Below, piece after piece: positions 53,815 to 64,000 of a DNA stretch of 64,000 bases (positions are counted from its first letter, which is position 1; the number at the start of each line of letters is the position of its first letter). The position numbers and the translations under genes are program-made. Under the pieces are notes generated by a model that made no database searches, was not told where the DNA came from, and saw only the letters and a program-made list of their open reading frames with translations. Source of the DNA: Chrysemys picta bellii (taxonomy: Eukaryota > Chordata > Testudines > Emydidae); the NCBI RefSeq assembly GCF_011386835.1, contig NC_088809.1:20737567-20801566 (forward strand), in the 5' to 3' direction.

Positions 53815-54222
53815 ATTTTTGCATAACTCTCATTTGTCCCATTGTTTCTTTTTACTCCCCCATTTGTTTGTATCCATCTGTTGTCTCCTGTCTTATAGGC
53901 AGATGGCAAGTTCTGTGGGGCTTGTTCTGGGTTTGTACAGCCCCTAGCACAACGGGGGGAGGGATAGCTCAGTGGTTTGAGCATTGGCCTGCTAAACCCA
54001 GGGTTGTGAGCTCAATCCTTGAGGGGGCCATTTAGGGAGCTGGGGCAAAAATCTGTCTGGGGAGTGGTCCTACTTTGAGCAGGGGGTTGGACTAGATGAC
54101 CTCCTGAGGTCCCTTCCATCCCCTGATATTCTGTGATTCTATAGTCTATGGGGTTCTGGTCCATGACTAGGCCTTCTAGAGCATACAGTGGTGATAACAA
54201 CATAGTTATTAATATTTATTTA
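53815..54222 (+). repeat. CORE-SINE/MIR tail, split by a SINE
   Basis: ATGGCAAGTTCTGTGGGGCT, then GTACAGCCCCTAGCACAACG (53815-53953), and after the Cry I insertion GGTTCTGGTCCATGACTAGG and GGTGATAACAACATAG (54148-54222). The two halves join into one family tail. Confidence 0.65.
53954..54142 (+). mobile_element. tRNA-derived SINE (tortoise Cry I type)
   Basis: Best preserved of the three. A box TAGCTCAGTGG (53964), B box GAGCTCAATCC, body GGGGCAAAAATCTGTCTGGG, CR1-like tail CTAGATGACCTCCTGAGGTC and terminal ATTCTGTGATTCTAT octamers. Inserted into a CORE-SINE tail. Confidence 0.88.
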
Positions 54223-54223
54223 T

Positions 54224-54818
54224 TGTGATGGCTCTGAATAATATCTCTGGAAAGGTTAAGGAAGCTGGGAAAGGCCACACAAGAGGGGAATAGGCTGGAG
54301 AAACACCCCTGCCTGGGAGATGAAGCTCAGGTGAGACCTGCATATAAAGCCAGGCAGCTGGCAACAGAAACGGCTGCAGAAAGGAAATCTGCAGCCATGT
54401 GCTCTGCATTAGAGAGGGAAGGGGGGAACCCAGGGAAAGAGTAGAACCCTGGGAGCCTGGTCCTGAGGGAAGTGGAGAAGAAAGTCTTGGGGCGGCAGAG
54501 CAGGGAGCAACAAGGCTGGGGACTGAGCAGACCTTGGCTGTGTGTTGTATGGTCCCTGAGCCATGGGTGGGCCCGGGTTCCCCAACCAACCACTGATGGA
54601 GTGGCATTTTGTGGGCAGTGGGTCCAGTGAGACTCAATATCCCGGAAGGGGAAACCACATAGTGACCTGGCCGAATCATGAAGAGGAAGGTACCACTCAT
54701 GGAGTGAGAGAGGACAAACGGTTGAGAGACCTCAAGGGAAGGCATCGGACTTGGAAGAGAACTATTTCCCACAGCATCCAGGAGGAGCTGCCCCCCGCAG
54801 TGAGTGGACCCCATGACA
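54224..54818 (+). mobile_element. LTR-like sequence
   Basis: Starts TGTGATGGCTC and ends CCCCATGACA; the ends are imperfectly inverted (TGTGATGGC versus TGTCATGGG). TATAAA lies at 54343 within CCTGCATATAAAGCCAGGC. I recall similar turtle LTRs. No matching target duplication is seen (TTAT versus AAAC), so the ends may be off by a few bases. Confidence 0.45.
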
Positions 54819-54824
54819 AAACTG

Positions 54825-55315
54825 TTGCCACAAAAAATGTCCCCGTTTTTGATTTTGAAAGCAGGGTTCCTTTAATTATTTGTTTCATAGATTATTTGAT
54901 TCCTGTTATTCAACCACCTGTTGATCTGGCTGAAGAATGCAAAAATTATTTATCTGGTAACTTCCTGACCCAGATCTAGTCATTCGAACTGGTTTGAAGT
55001 GGAGGGTTCCCCTCTCCCATGGGAAGTTTTGATGAAAATGAAAAATAAAATGAAATAAATGGTTGAAATTTTCCATTGGAAATTGTGACTTGTCATTGAA
55101 GACTTTGGGGATTAAAAGTTTGCAGTTTTCAGCCAAAAATGTTCCGGTCGTGGTTTTTCAGTTTTCAGCCTAAAAGTTTTCAATGTTTGTTTTTCTGACC
55201 AAATGATTTGCCACAGATGCGGACACTGTCTACAAACAAAGTTTCACGTAGTTGAAAGTCCGATTTCCTATTGAAAAACAGTGGTAAGGGAAAATTGTCA
55301 ACCGGCCCCACTAAT
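54825..55315. repeat. AT-rich interspersed repeat
   Basis: AAATTTTCCATTGGAAATTG, GCAGTTTTCAGCCAAAAATG and GTTTTCAGCCTAAAAGTTTT: the same family texture as 10655-10815, with small inverted repeats. Confidence 0.4.
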
Positions 55316-55319
55316 AATG

Positions 55320-55730
55320 GAATTGCTTACTCTTAGCACTTGTTTATACAGCGAGTTCGTGCGTGGCAAGCAGTACACGAAATGCATTAGGGAGGTTTTC
55401 GTATACGGCAGCAGGGGCCACACGGGCAGTCAGAGCGTGGCAGGCTAGCGCGCTGTATATTTACAGCCCGGCTTTCTGCACGCTGCGTATAGAAAGACGT
55501 GCACTATATTTTAGTGTTCTGTGTAGTGGAGGGCAGAATCTGTAGCCTTCTGTCTGCTCAAACTGAACTTCAGATTAATAATGAAAGATTTGGGGTGATT
55601 TTAGGAATAATAAATAAATATCTCCATCACATTCTGCAAAGGAACGAACGACAGGTTGTGTCAGGTGAGAAAAGTACCAACATATTCTATTCCTTGGTGG
55701 GTCTTTAATGAAGCACTTACAAGATCAAAC
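55320..55730. other. No feature recognised
   Basis: AT-rich from 55560, otherwise nothing identified. Confidence 0.3.
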
Positions 55731-55734
55731 AGAA

Positions 55735-55910
55735 CGAGGTGCCTCTCAGGGCCCTTTTAAAGCTGTAATTAATTGCCAAGTAACTAGCATATACTTGCTT
55801 TCACCAGCACCCCAGAGAGCAGGGTGATAGCTCGACAAAGGTGCAAGTGCAAAGGAAGGTTAATTAACATTAAAAATTAAGTGGCTAATTACACTGTTCT
55901 GACAGCTCAG
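55735..55910. other. Candidate conserved non-coding block
   Basis: TTAAAGCTGTAATTAATTGC, GGAAGGTTAATTAACATTAA and AGTGGCTAATTACACTGTTC: three TAATTA cores in 130 bp. Repeat-free. Conservation untested. Confidence 0.32.
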
Positions 55911-56277
55911 TTCACTCTCCAGGAAAGGCAGCGCTCAAGAAGTTTTTCATCCCAGCCTGGCCCCTGGGGTTATTTCCAGGGCTGACCTCAGAGATTCATA
56001 GACTGTAAGGCCAGAAGGGACCATCATGATCATCTAGTCTGACCTGCACATCACAGGCCACAGAACCTCCCATTCCTGTGATAGACCCCAAACCTCTGGC
56101 TGAGTTACTGATGTTCTCAAATCTTGATTTAAAGACTTCAAGGTACAGAGAATCCACCATTTCTTTTACTTCAAACCAGCAAGAGACCCATGCTGCAGAG
56201 GAGAGACATAAAACCCCAGGGTCTCTGTCAATCTGACTTGGGGGGAAATTCCTTCCAACCCCAAATATGGCGATCAA

Positions 56278-56712
56278 TTAGACCCTGAGCATGTTGGCAA
56301 GACCCACCAGCCAGACACCTGGGAAAGAATTCTCTGTGACTGATCCTTGAGGAACTCCACTAGTAACCTCCCTCCAGCCTGACAGTTCACCTTTTGACAA
56401 GCTCCCCTTTAACCAGTTCCTTAACCACCTCTCAGTTCTTTTGTTAGTGTCCATCTTCTCCAATTTAACTAATAATTTCTCACGTGGAACTGTATCAAAT
56501 GCTTTACTGAAATCCAGGTAGATTAGATCTACTGTATTTCCTTTGTCTAGGAAATTGGTTGTCTTCTCAAAGAAAGACATCGGGTTGGTCTGGCATGATC
56601 TACCTTTTGTAAAACTATCTTCTATTTTATCCCAATTACCATTTACCTCTATGTGCCTAACTACTCTCTCTTTCAAAATTTGTTCCAAGACCTTGAATAC
56701 AATTGAAGTCAA
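56278..56712 (-). pseudogene. CR1 reverse-transcriptase fragment
   Basis: [58 protein letters not shown] and [10 protein letters not shown]. The catalytic FADD box that should follow is missing; the frame runs straight into 3' UTR text. Confidence 0.85.
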
Positions 56713-56939
56713 ATTAATGGACCTGTAGTTTCCCAGATCAATTTTTTTCCCTTTCTTAGATATAGGTACTGCGTTTGCAATTCTCCAGTTATAGGTACAA
56801 CCCCTGAGTTTGCGGATTCATTAAAAATCCTTCCTACTGATCTCGCAGTTTCATGTGCCAGTTCCTTTAATGTTCTTGGATGGAGATTATCTGGGCCCCC
56901 TGCTTTGGTCCTGTTAGTCCGTTTGAGTTTGGCTTCCAC
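56709..56939 (-). pseudogene. CR1 ORF2 pre-palm fragment
   Basis: KRTNRTKAGGPDNLHPRTLK then ARSVGRIFNESANSG: the conserved K-A-x-GPD-x-L-x-P segment near the start of RT. Confidence 0.75.
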
Positions 56940-57420
56940 CTCGGATGTGGTCCTACTTCCGTATCCTCATTCCCATTGATCTCTCTGTCCACTGTCCCCA
57001 GGCTCCTCATTATCCGTATTAAAAACTGATGCAATATAGTCAAGTGTTGGCCATGCCTAGATTATCTTTAATCTCCATCCCATCCTCAGGGCTTGGTTGT
57101 CCCACGTCTTCTTTCCTTGTTTTTTTGTTATTTATATGGCTAAAGAACCTTTTTAATTTTCATTTAATTTAACTTGGTTTTAATTTCCTTTGCAAGGTGC
57201 AACTCTGCAGTTCTCATTTTCCCCCTATACATTCTGACCTCCAAGAGGCAGCTTTCCTTGCTGATCCATCCCATCTTCCATTGCTTGTAGGCTTTCTGCT
57301 TTCTCTTAACCAGTTCGAGGTGCTTGCTCATCCAGTTTGGTCTGCAACCCTTCCCTGTGAGTTTTTTCCCCTTTGCTTGAGTGAATGCTCCAGATACTTT
57401 AAAAAAATTAAGGGAATTAC

Positions 57421-57845
57421 TTAGGGAAGTGGTCTGGAGTGAAGAACTCGAGGCTCTGAATGTGGAATTAGTTTCTGCAAATTTGATTTCAAGTTTGCAC
57501 TTTTGAAATCAAGGGTCCTAGTTACAAACCTATTTTTGTTTATCCTTCCATTTAATTTAGACTGAATTAATTCATGGTCATTCGAACCAAGGTTGTCCTC
57601 TACAACCAGCTCTTCCATGAGCAACTCGCTACTAAATCTAAAATGGCGTCACATCTTGTTGGTTCAGTGACTATTTGGTGAAGAAATCTGTGGGCTATCA
57701 CATCCAGGAATATCTGGGCCCTACCATTATTAGTAGCACTTGTCCTTCCCTCTGTAGCTAGGAATATAAACTCTCCCATCGCCACAGAATTCCCAGTAGT
57801 ATTTATTTCATTAAAAATCTTACAAAGGTCTGTATCCATATCCAA
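57421..57845 (-). pseudogene. CR1 endonuclease, C-terminal part
   Basis: Two minus frames. 57600-57845 has GRAQIFLDVIAHRFLHQIV then TEPTRCDAILDLV. 57421-57624 has NLGSNDHELIQSKLNGRINK, the S-D-H context of AP-type endonucleases. Confidence 0.75.
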
Positions 57846-58135
57846 ATCGGATCATAGGTGTCTGTAGCAGACCCCAAGCACTATCCCAGGGGAGCTCTTT
57901 CCCAAAGTAATTTTGACCCAAACAGATTCTGTTTTATCCATTCCATCACTTATAAATTCTTTACCGTTTACCTTGTCACAAGTCTAGAATGCTACTCCAC
58001 CACCTTTACTTTTATTTCTGTCTTTCCTGAACAGCACATAGCCTTAAATACCTGTACTCCGGCCATAACTACTATTCCACCATGTTTCCATTACACCTAT
58101 AATATCTTGTTTAATTTCCTGCACCAGTAGTTCTA
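57846..58135 (-). pseudogene. CR1 endonuclease, central part
   Basis: Read by eye on the minus strand: a GGGVAF-like segment, then ESVWVKITLGKSSPGIV and a GVCYR motif at about 57865-58010, characteristic of CR1 AP endonuclease. Broken by stops. Confidence 0.6.
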
Positions 58136-58595
58136 ATGCCTTGCATTGGAGTACAGATATCTTAGTTGTTTCTGTTATGCTTCCTCCGATTTACGTACAG
58201 TTATTTTACTGCCAGTATTGCTTATCTGACTGTTACTGTCAGTGGTATTAGCACTGTCTTTCCTCTTGTTGGCCATTCTCCTACCCTCTGTTGGTCCTTT
58301 CTCCATTGCTGTACCCTCTTTTACTTGACTTTCCTCCCACTCAATATTACAATCAGACGTGAAGATTACCTGAGCGTTCCCCAACCCTAATCCCGAATTC
58401 CTAGTTTAAAGCTCTTTTAATCAGTTGTGCCAATCTCCATCCTAGCAGTCTATTTCCCTCCCTACTCAGGTGGGGTCCATCCCTTGGGAACAATCCTCTG
58501 TCCACGAATGCCTCCCAGCAGTCAAACATCCCAAAGCCCTCCTTGGAGCACCATTGCCCGAGCCATCTGTTGATCATCATAATCTTGTCTTGCCT

Positions 58596-58817
58596 TCACT
58601 CTCCTCCTCCAGGAACAGATACAATCCCACTGAAGATCACCTGAGCCTCCATTTCTTTAAGCACCTTCCCCAGCCGGGCATAGCGTTCCTCGGTCTGTCC
58701 TAGGGAGAATCTAACAGTATCATTTGTTCCCACATGAAGGACAATCAGTGGATTCTTTCCTGATGCCATTAGGATCCTCTTCAGCCTCAGGTCCACATCC
58801 CGTATCTTACCTCCCAA
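58596..58817 (-). pseudogene. CR1 ORF1 esterase-like fragment
   Basis: 73 codons with PLIVLHVGTNDTVRFSLG and QVIFSGIVSVPGG, the GTND block of the SGNH-type esterase domain found in CR1 ORF1 of many vertebrates. Confidence 0.75.
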
Positions 58818-59729
58818 CAGACATCACACCCATCTGTTCTCCAGATCAGCTCTGGTGACTGGCCTGTCTGTTCTTCTTAGTAGGGAGTCCCCAGTCACGT
58901 AGACCTGCATCTTCCTAGTGTTGGTGAGATTCTCCAGCCTTCCTCCTCTTGTCTTTTGTTCTCACTTCTGTGAGTCATTCTCTGTCCTTCTGGAGCTCTG
59001 AACTCTGGCTATCTCCATTGTCTCTTCCCCGCCCCTCGGAGGACTAGCCACTCTTCTCTTCTATCTTACCCTCCCATCTTCTGTTATTGCCTGCCTCTCT
59101 CCTTCATTTTCCAACTCTGCAAACCTGTTCCTCAGCCCTGTTTCTCCTTCACTAGCTGGGCTTTTCCTCTGCCTTGTTCTTGTAGTCACATGCTACAACT
59201 GGCCTCTTTCCTCATCCGGCAGTCTCCCCTCACAGTTCTCCGGTCCATCTTGCATCTGCAAGTCATGAGGTTTTACTTCAGCCCCCTCTCTGCTGCCCTC
59301 CATCATCCACTCAAATCGCCTTCAAAACACAACCAGTTTCTAGCTGCATCTCAGAAGCACGGCTCTTCTCTTCCATCAGATCTAGGTGTCCTACAAACAA
59401 AGTACCTTTCAGGTACCTGCTCCAGGAGAATGTACATCCCACAGCTCCCACCTCCAGTCATCTCCATTGTCTCTTCCATTCCTTGGGTCGTTACCAGTGC
59501 TACCTCTGGCCTTTCCTCCTAAGCTCCTGTCAAGGAAAAAAAGCACACACCCTCCCCAAAACTCCTACTCAAACTCTTCTGCTTTCAGCTCTGCTGGCTG
59601 GCTGGTTGGCTGCCTTTATAGGCCTGCTGGTCAGGAAGCCCCACTCCCTAATCAAGGTTCAACTGTGATCAAGGGCTCCTCTTCTCTCACCACACCCTGC
59701 TCCCTACCAGACCTTGCAGGCTGAGAGCA

Positions 59730-61110
59730 ATCTGCAGGGTGGGGGGCCCACAAGTGGTTTCATGAAACATGAGTGACACTCTGGGATCGATGGAGGCTCT
59801 GTGTGGAGCCCTGTCTACAGGACAGCACACAGTTGCCCGTTGTGGTTTTCAGAGTTACAATTGGCCTCCTGGTTGCCTGCTCGGAGGGGGTCGTACTCTG
59901 CGCCAACTGCATGGCTCCTAGCACCAGCCACAGTGCTGGTGGGGGCACCGTCAAAGCTGCGCACACCCCCTCTCCAGCCGGGCGGGGTGGGCCGAGGCTG
60001 TTCCCCTAGCCTGAGCCAGTGCCAGTCATGTCCCTCAATTGCACTGTTGGAAGATGCTCAGATACAGGGGTGATGAGGGTGGGATATGAACCTGCGTGGA
60101 CGAGAAGACGAGGAAGAGAAGGAAGCCCTGAGGTGGATGAGGCCTGGCGCCAAGCAAGCAAAAGCGTTATAGCCTGGCATTCTCTGGGCTGAGGGCCAAC
60201 AGGCCATAGGGGTGGCAACCAGAATGGGGTGTCGGGCAAGGAGTCCAGGAGAAAGGGCAGGAAGGGAATGAGAGGTAGTGGCAATAAGTGCTGGGGGATG
60301 CTGGGGATTGACTTGCAGGGGCTGAGCTATCCCCATCTGCGAGGGGGCCCTTCAGAGGTGGGGGTGGGCTTTGTTGGTTATGCTGCTTTATGCCTGGGAG
60401 GGCGGCGATGCCGTCCCTCTGCCGATCCATTCGTGGGGGGAATGTTACAACCCTGGTCTGTCCCGGGGAGAGGAATCACCCTTGATCTCTGCCCAGGGAT
60501 TCCGAGAACTCCCCTAGGGGCAGATCCCCATCCCTCCCCGGGGAGGCGGGCAGAGGGAGGCTGCAGCGAGGGGCTCTGTTTGGCATGAGCTGGTGACTCC
60601 TGAGTGCCTGAAGCATTAACAGAGCAAGACCCAGATCGGTCACTTTGGAGCTCCGTGTCCAACAGGCAGGTGGCCACAGAGGCCTGGGATTGCTCTAACG
60701 AAGGGGAACGTTGCCAGAGCCCGATAGGGACCAGCCGGGCTCTCTCCAGACACTGCCATGAGACATCCCCTCTCCCACGCTTTCCGCTCGGGATCCCGGG
60801 GTATTTAACAGCGGGATAACTTTACTTCCCACCCCCAGCTATGGCAACCAGGATTGGAGCAGGCAGGGTCCCCTCTGTGAAGCAGGGGGCCTGTGAAAGC
60901 CGTTGCAGTGCCAGGGGGCACCCCATGGCAGGGGCCATTTTTAAAGGAGGGCAGTTCAGTATCACACGTGGCTCATGCCAACAGCCCAGCCTGCAGGGCG
61001 GCTGAGCAAAGGCACCTGCTCTCCCAATCCCCCCGCGTGCCTCCCTTCTCCAGCTCGCTTTACTTGGGGGTTCAGCCACAGAGCTCCTAGCTGTGGGAAT
61101 AGCCAGGCTA
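59730..61110. other. Mostly unassigned sequence
   Basis: Several C- and G-rich open frames overlap on both strands (for example 60378-60677 and 60229-60588) with no recognised domain. Confidence 0.3.
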
Positions 61111-61112
61111 TG

Positions 61113-61205
61113 AGGGTACCTCTACACTGCAAAAAACCAACAAAACCCCCCTGGCCGCAAACCTCGGAGCCCAGGAGCAGAGCGCCGGGCTCGTGCAGCG
61201 TGGAC
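61113..61205. repeat. GTCTACAC-type MITE fragment
   Basis: Left end GGGTACCTCTACACTGCAAA; right side GTGCAGCGTGGACAAG is a poor inverted partner. Probably a degraded copy of the 12609/18163 family. Confidence 0.4.
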
Positions 61206-61237
61206 AAGAACCACGCGCTGTGCGACCCTTCCCCTGG

Positions 61238-61410
61238 ATAGCTCTGCCAATGCACTTGGATCCTAGCCCACAGCACCCTCTGCTTTGTCAGGCCAGGGCT
61301 CCCCACACCCAGCTCGGCCAGTGCCCCATAATCCTCACCCCCCTGCTAATGCAGCTCGGGCCTGACGCGCAGCCCCCTCACCTCTGCTGTTGCCATCCTG
61401 GGTCTCTGCA
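61238..61410 (-). repeat. Unnamed interspersed repeat ('aggtgcattggcagagct' family)
   Basis: AGCTCTGCCAATGCACTTGG, GTGCCCCATAATCCTCACC and CCTGCTAATGCAGCTCGG are the complement of motifs at 2660-2700 and 38690-38750. Confidence 0.4.
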
Positions 61411-61414
61411 TACA

Positions 61415-62170
61415 GCCTTCATGGCACACACGCATCCTGCCCTGCACCGTGCCAGGCTCCGGAGCAGAGGTGGCTAGTGGCCGTGAATGGCACCGTGAGC
61501 TGGGCAAAGGGGCGGAGGAGGTGGGCATCTAGAATGAGCAGCTCTGAATTCCCAAAGCAGGACTTGAACTCAGCTCTCCCGAGGCGAGGCCCTCACTCAC
61601 TGCCCCCCTGTGCCCACGCTGGGGCGTCCCTACCTTGCCCTTTGTGCCACTGGGGCAAGCTTGGTGTAGACGGACACGTCCGCCTCTCCTCCCTGCAGGG
61701 GGGGAATGTTTGCCTCTCGCCGCTCTCAGGCTGCAGAATCCTCTCCCGACAGCTCCTTCCTCAGAGACGTTCACAAGCAAATTGAAAACCTTCTTATTTG
61801 CAGAGGACTAGCGTGGCTGATTTGCCAGGGGAGTTGGTTTGGGAGTTTATTGTATCACAGCGTGCGGCTTTTGTGAAGTGTTTGATGTGAAAGGTGCTTT
61901 GGAAATGGTTTTCCCTTTGCCGAGGGGCGAGCGAGGCGCGGAGCACATTGCACCGCACGCACCGGCAAGTCTGTGCCTGGCTCTTGGCCTCCCCCACCGC
62001 ACGGGCGACAAGGGTGCGGGAGTAGGGGTGAATCCATGACCCTAGCCCTAATGGTTCCCCTATGGCGTTAGCTCACCGAAGGTACCAGTGTATTTCTGCT
62101 AAGGGTGCAGCTTCTGTGGTCTTCTGCACGCACACTCTCAAGAACGCAACCCCACGCTCCGGGTCTCTCT
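61415..62170. other. No feature recognised
   Basis: Nothing identified. Confidence 0.3.
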
Positions 62171-62175
62171 AAACC

Positions 62176-62339
62176 TCCAGTGGCCAGAAGCTGGAACCGG
62201 ACAACAGGGGATGGATCATTCAAAATCGCCCTGTTCTGGTCATTCCCTCTGAAGCATCTGGCATGGGCCACTGTTGGAAGACAGGACACTGGGCTAGCTG
62301 GACCATTGGTCTGACCCTGTATGGCCGTTCTTACGTTCT
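62176..62339 (+). mobile_element. CR1 LINE 3' end
   Basis: GGGGATGGATCATTCAAAAT, GGGCTAGCTGGACCATTGGT and CTGTATGGCCGTTCTTACGT form the CR1 3' UTR end, in the same subfamily as 22010-22328. Confidence 0.8.
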
Positions 62340-62341
62340 CA

Positions 62342-62535
62342 CTCTCACGGACAGGCACCCACACTCCATTCCAGGCACTCAGTCACACTCTTGTGCACAA
62401 ACAGACACACTCTGCAGCAAAAGCACATGTCCGTGTGTATATTCACACTCATGCATATTCAGAGACACTACAGGAACACTCACACATTATTGACTCTGCT
62501 ACACATACACACACACTCTCTCTCTCTCTCTCCAG
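62342..62535. repeat. Degenerate CA-rich repeat ending in (TC)n
   Basis: CACACT/ACACA words with spacers, ending in a CACACACACTCTCTCTCTCT run at 62507-62532. Confidence 0.8.
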
Positions 62536-62539
62536 CTGG

Positions 62540-62925
62540 AACGTGTCCCCAGGCGATCGTCTCTTTACCCGGAGCCGTCTCAGTCGCTCCCCACAGGCTA
62601 GGGCTAAAAGGCAGAGACAAATAATGAAAGGAAGCATCAAGTTATGGAGAAGGGGGAAGAGGTGACACATCCCACAAAAGCTATTTGACTAGTAATGGAG
62701 AGTCTAGCTGCTCTGTCCACATGCTGGAGACCGGGAAGCCAAGAGGAGCATCAGGGCGCTCTCTGGAGGACTGGCTGGGTCAGGAATCAAGTTGGTGTAT
62801 GTGTGAACATTGAAGAAAGAGATTAGAAAGAGGCTGAGCAGAGCTGCTCCTACCTTGGGCTCTAGGAAATTAAAATATAACCTCTCTGCTCATCAGCCCC
62901 GCTCACAAGGGCTCAGGAGTCCTTG
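62540..62925. other. No feature recognised
   Basis: Nothing identified. Confidence 0.3.
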
Positions 62926-62929
62926 GGGA

Positions 62930-63200
62930 CATGCCGCCACCAGTGTAATGCTGGCAGAGTGTATTCAGGCCAATTCACTTGTGTTTTAATATAGATCAAA
63001 GCGATTGTTAAATGTAGAAGTGTTTGGGTGTTTAAACGTCTTATAACTAATGGGATGTTACGTGCATTGTTTTTACTTATCGGGCTCCCGCATAATATGT
63101 TAGCAAACATTTACATTACAAACGTCCCTGGAACTAAATAACTCCTCAGTCATCAAAGAAACTTCGTGGAATGCTAATGAAGGCCTTTATCAGAATGGCC
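62930..63200. other. Candidate conserved non-coding block
   Basis: AT-rich: CTTATAACTAATGGGATGTT, GCATAATATGTTAGCAAACA and AATGCTAATGAAGGCCTTTA. No repeat signature up to 63200. Conservation untested. Confidence 0.28.
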
Positions 63201-63202
63201 AT

Positions 63203-63870
63203 TGTGTGTGATGACCAGAGGTCAGCGACTCAAAGTGTATTCCTCACCCATCGTCATCAAAGGAAAAACCCATGTGGGGAGAGATACTGTCAGCTGACTT
63301 TTTGGCAGAAGAAGCTATAAATATGGATTCATGGAAAGATCCGGCATCGCTACAGTTTGGACTCTTACAGGGAAGTGTATCAGACGCCAGGTGGAGATCC
63401 CCAGAGACAATGCAAGTACCCTGAAAAAACTTTTGGGAAACGAGCCGTTTATTACATCCTGGTCACCATTTGGGATTACAAACTGTGACTCACCTGTGCA
63501 GGTATTTAACCCGCTTTAACCTCTCAATAACTCTCACTTCCTTTTCTTAGTGAATAAACCTTTAGTTCGTTTGCTATAGAATTGGCTGCCAGCGTTGTCT
63601 TGCATAGAAGATCTAAGGTACCAGTTGATCTGTGGTAAGTGACTGGTCTCTTGGGACCGGGATGAACCGGATGTGATGTGATTTTTGGTTGAAGTGACCT
63701 TTTATCACAAAGCCACGTTGTCTGGGTGGCAAGATAGGCTGGAGAGTCCAAGGGGACTGTCTGTGACTAGGATAGTGATCCAGGAGTGCACGGGTGTTAC
63801 TGGTTTGGTGAAATTGAGTTATAGAACACACCACCAGCGTGGGGTGTTTGTCCTCTTTCTGACAGTCTGG
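63203..63870 (+). mobile_element. LTR-like sequence
   Basis: TATAAATA box at 63316 and an AATAAA polyadenylation signal at 63553 are spaced 237 bp apart, as in a retroviral U3-R. These are followed by GAATTGGCTGCCAGCGTTGT and a plausible end CTTTCTGACA near 63864. Ends and target duplication not established. I recall similar turtle LTRs. Confidence 0.42.
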
Positions 63871-64000
63871 CCCGAGGTCAGCACTCGCCGCTGGGAGTCA
63901 CTCCAGACAGCAGGACAAAGCCAAACAAAGCGATACTGGGGTGAGCAAAGCCCAAGCAGTGTCCCAGGAGTGTGCCTGACCCTGCAGCTGTCATGTGTGA

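Larger units (their letters stand above)
55992..59725 (-). mobile_element. Nearly complete degenerate CR1 LINE (about 3.7 kb)
   Basis: The 3' end lies at 55992 (GATTCATAGACTGTAAGGCC). The minus strand then shows the RT region (56278-57000), endonuclease (about 57420-58130), an ORF1 esterase-like region (58596-58817) and a 5' region to about 59725, which has a CCTATAAAGGCAGCC TATA-like box near 59615. RT is cut short after GVPQGSV by a deletion, so the C-terminus is missing. This is the only copy in the window that retains ORF1. Confidence 0.8.

Overview
The window reads as a vertebrate intergenic or intronic region, most likely from a cryptodiran turtle. The basis is the repeat content: many CR1 LINE copies, three tRNA-derived SINEs with a CR1-like tail (the tortoise Cry I type), MIR/CORE-SINE relics, hAT and PIF/Harbinger-like MITEs, Penelope-like 3' ends and two solo LTRs. 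The species call rests on remembered family consensus patterns, not on a database search. I find no intact protein-coding gene, rRNA or functional tRNA. The longest open frames (366, 298, 192 and 184 codons) lie across repeats or lack a recognisable domain.

Layout. 1-10 kb: mostly unassigned sequence, a CR1 fragment split by a 286-bp Harbinger-like MITE (4.4-4.9 kb), a possible exon on the minus strand (6989-7104), a CR1 3' end and a Cry I SINE next to a Penelope-like 3' end. 10-22 kb: a CR1 reverse-transcriptase copy split by a 388-bp hAT element with a perfect 8-bp target duplication, GTCTACAC-type MITEs, a 176-bp hAT MITE with a perfect 8-bp duplication and a 1.9-kb CR1. 21.9-22.5 kb: an almost perfect inverted repeat with a CR1 3' end in its spacer. 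24-32 kb: two solo LTRs, each with a 5-bp target duplication, a minisatellite and AT-rich candidate conserved blocks. 34.5-37.6 kb: a CR1 carrying an 802-bp hAT-like insertion that itself carries a 153-bp hAT MITE. 38-49 kb: a CpG-rich block, LTR-like and MIR sequences, a tRNA-Lys-like pseudogene and a Penelope-like inverted repeat. 49-64 kb: two SINEs, a hAT MITE with a perfect 8-bp duplication, a 3.7-kb degenerate but nearly complete CR1, and two LTR-like segments.

Function. Nothing here forms a pathway. The non-repeat islands are AT-rich and carry homeodomain-type TAATTA cores. This suggests a regulatory landscape near a developmental gene, but that is inference and needs alignment to other amniotes. 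The best-supported observations are structural: nested insertions that give a relative order, terminal repeats with target duplications, the 123-bp inverted repeat, and hairpin-GAAA motifs in Penelope-like ends that resemble hammerhead ribozyme relics.
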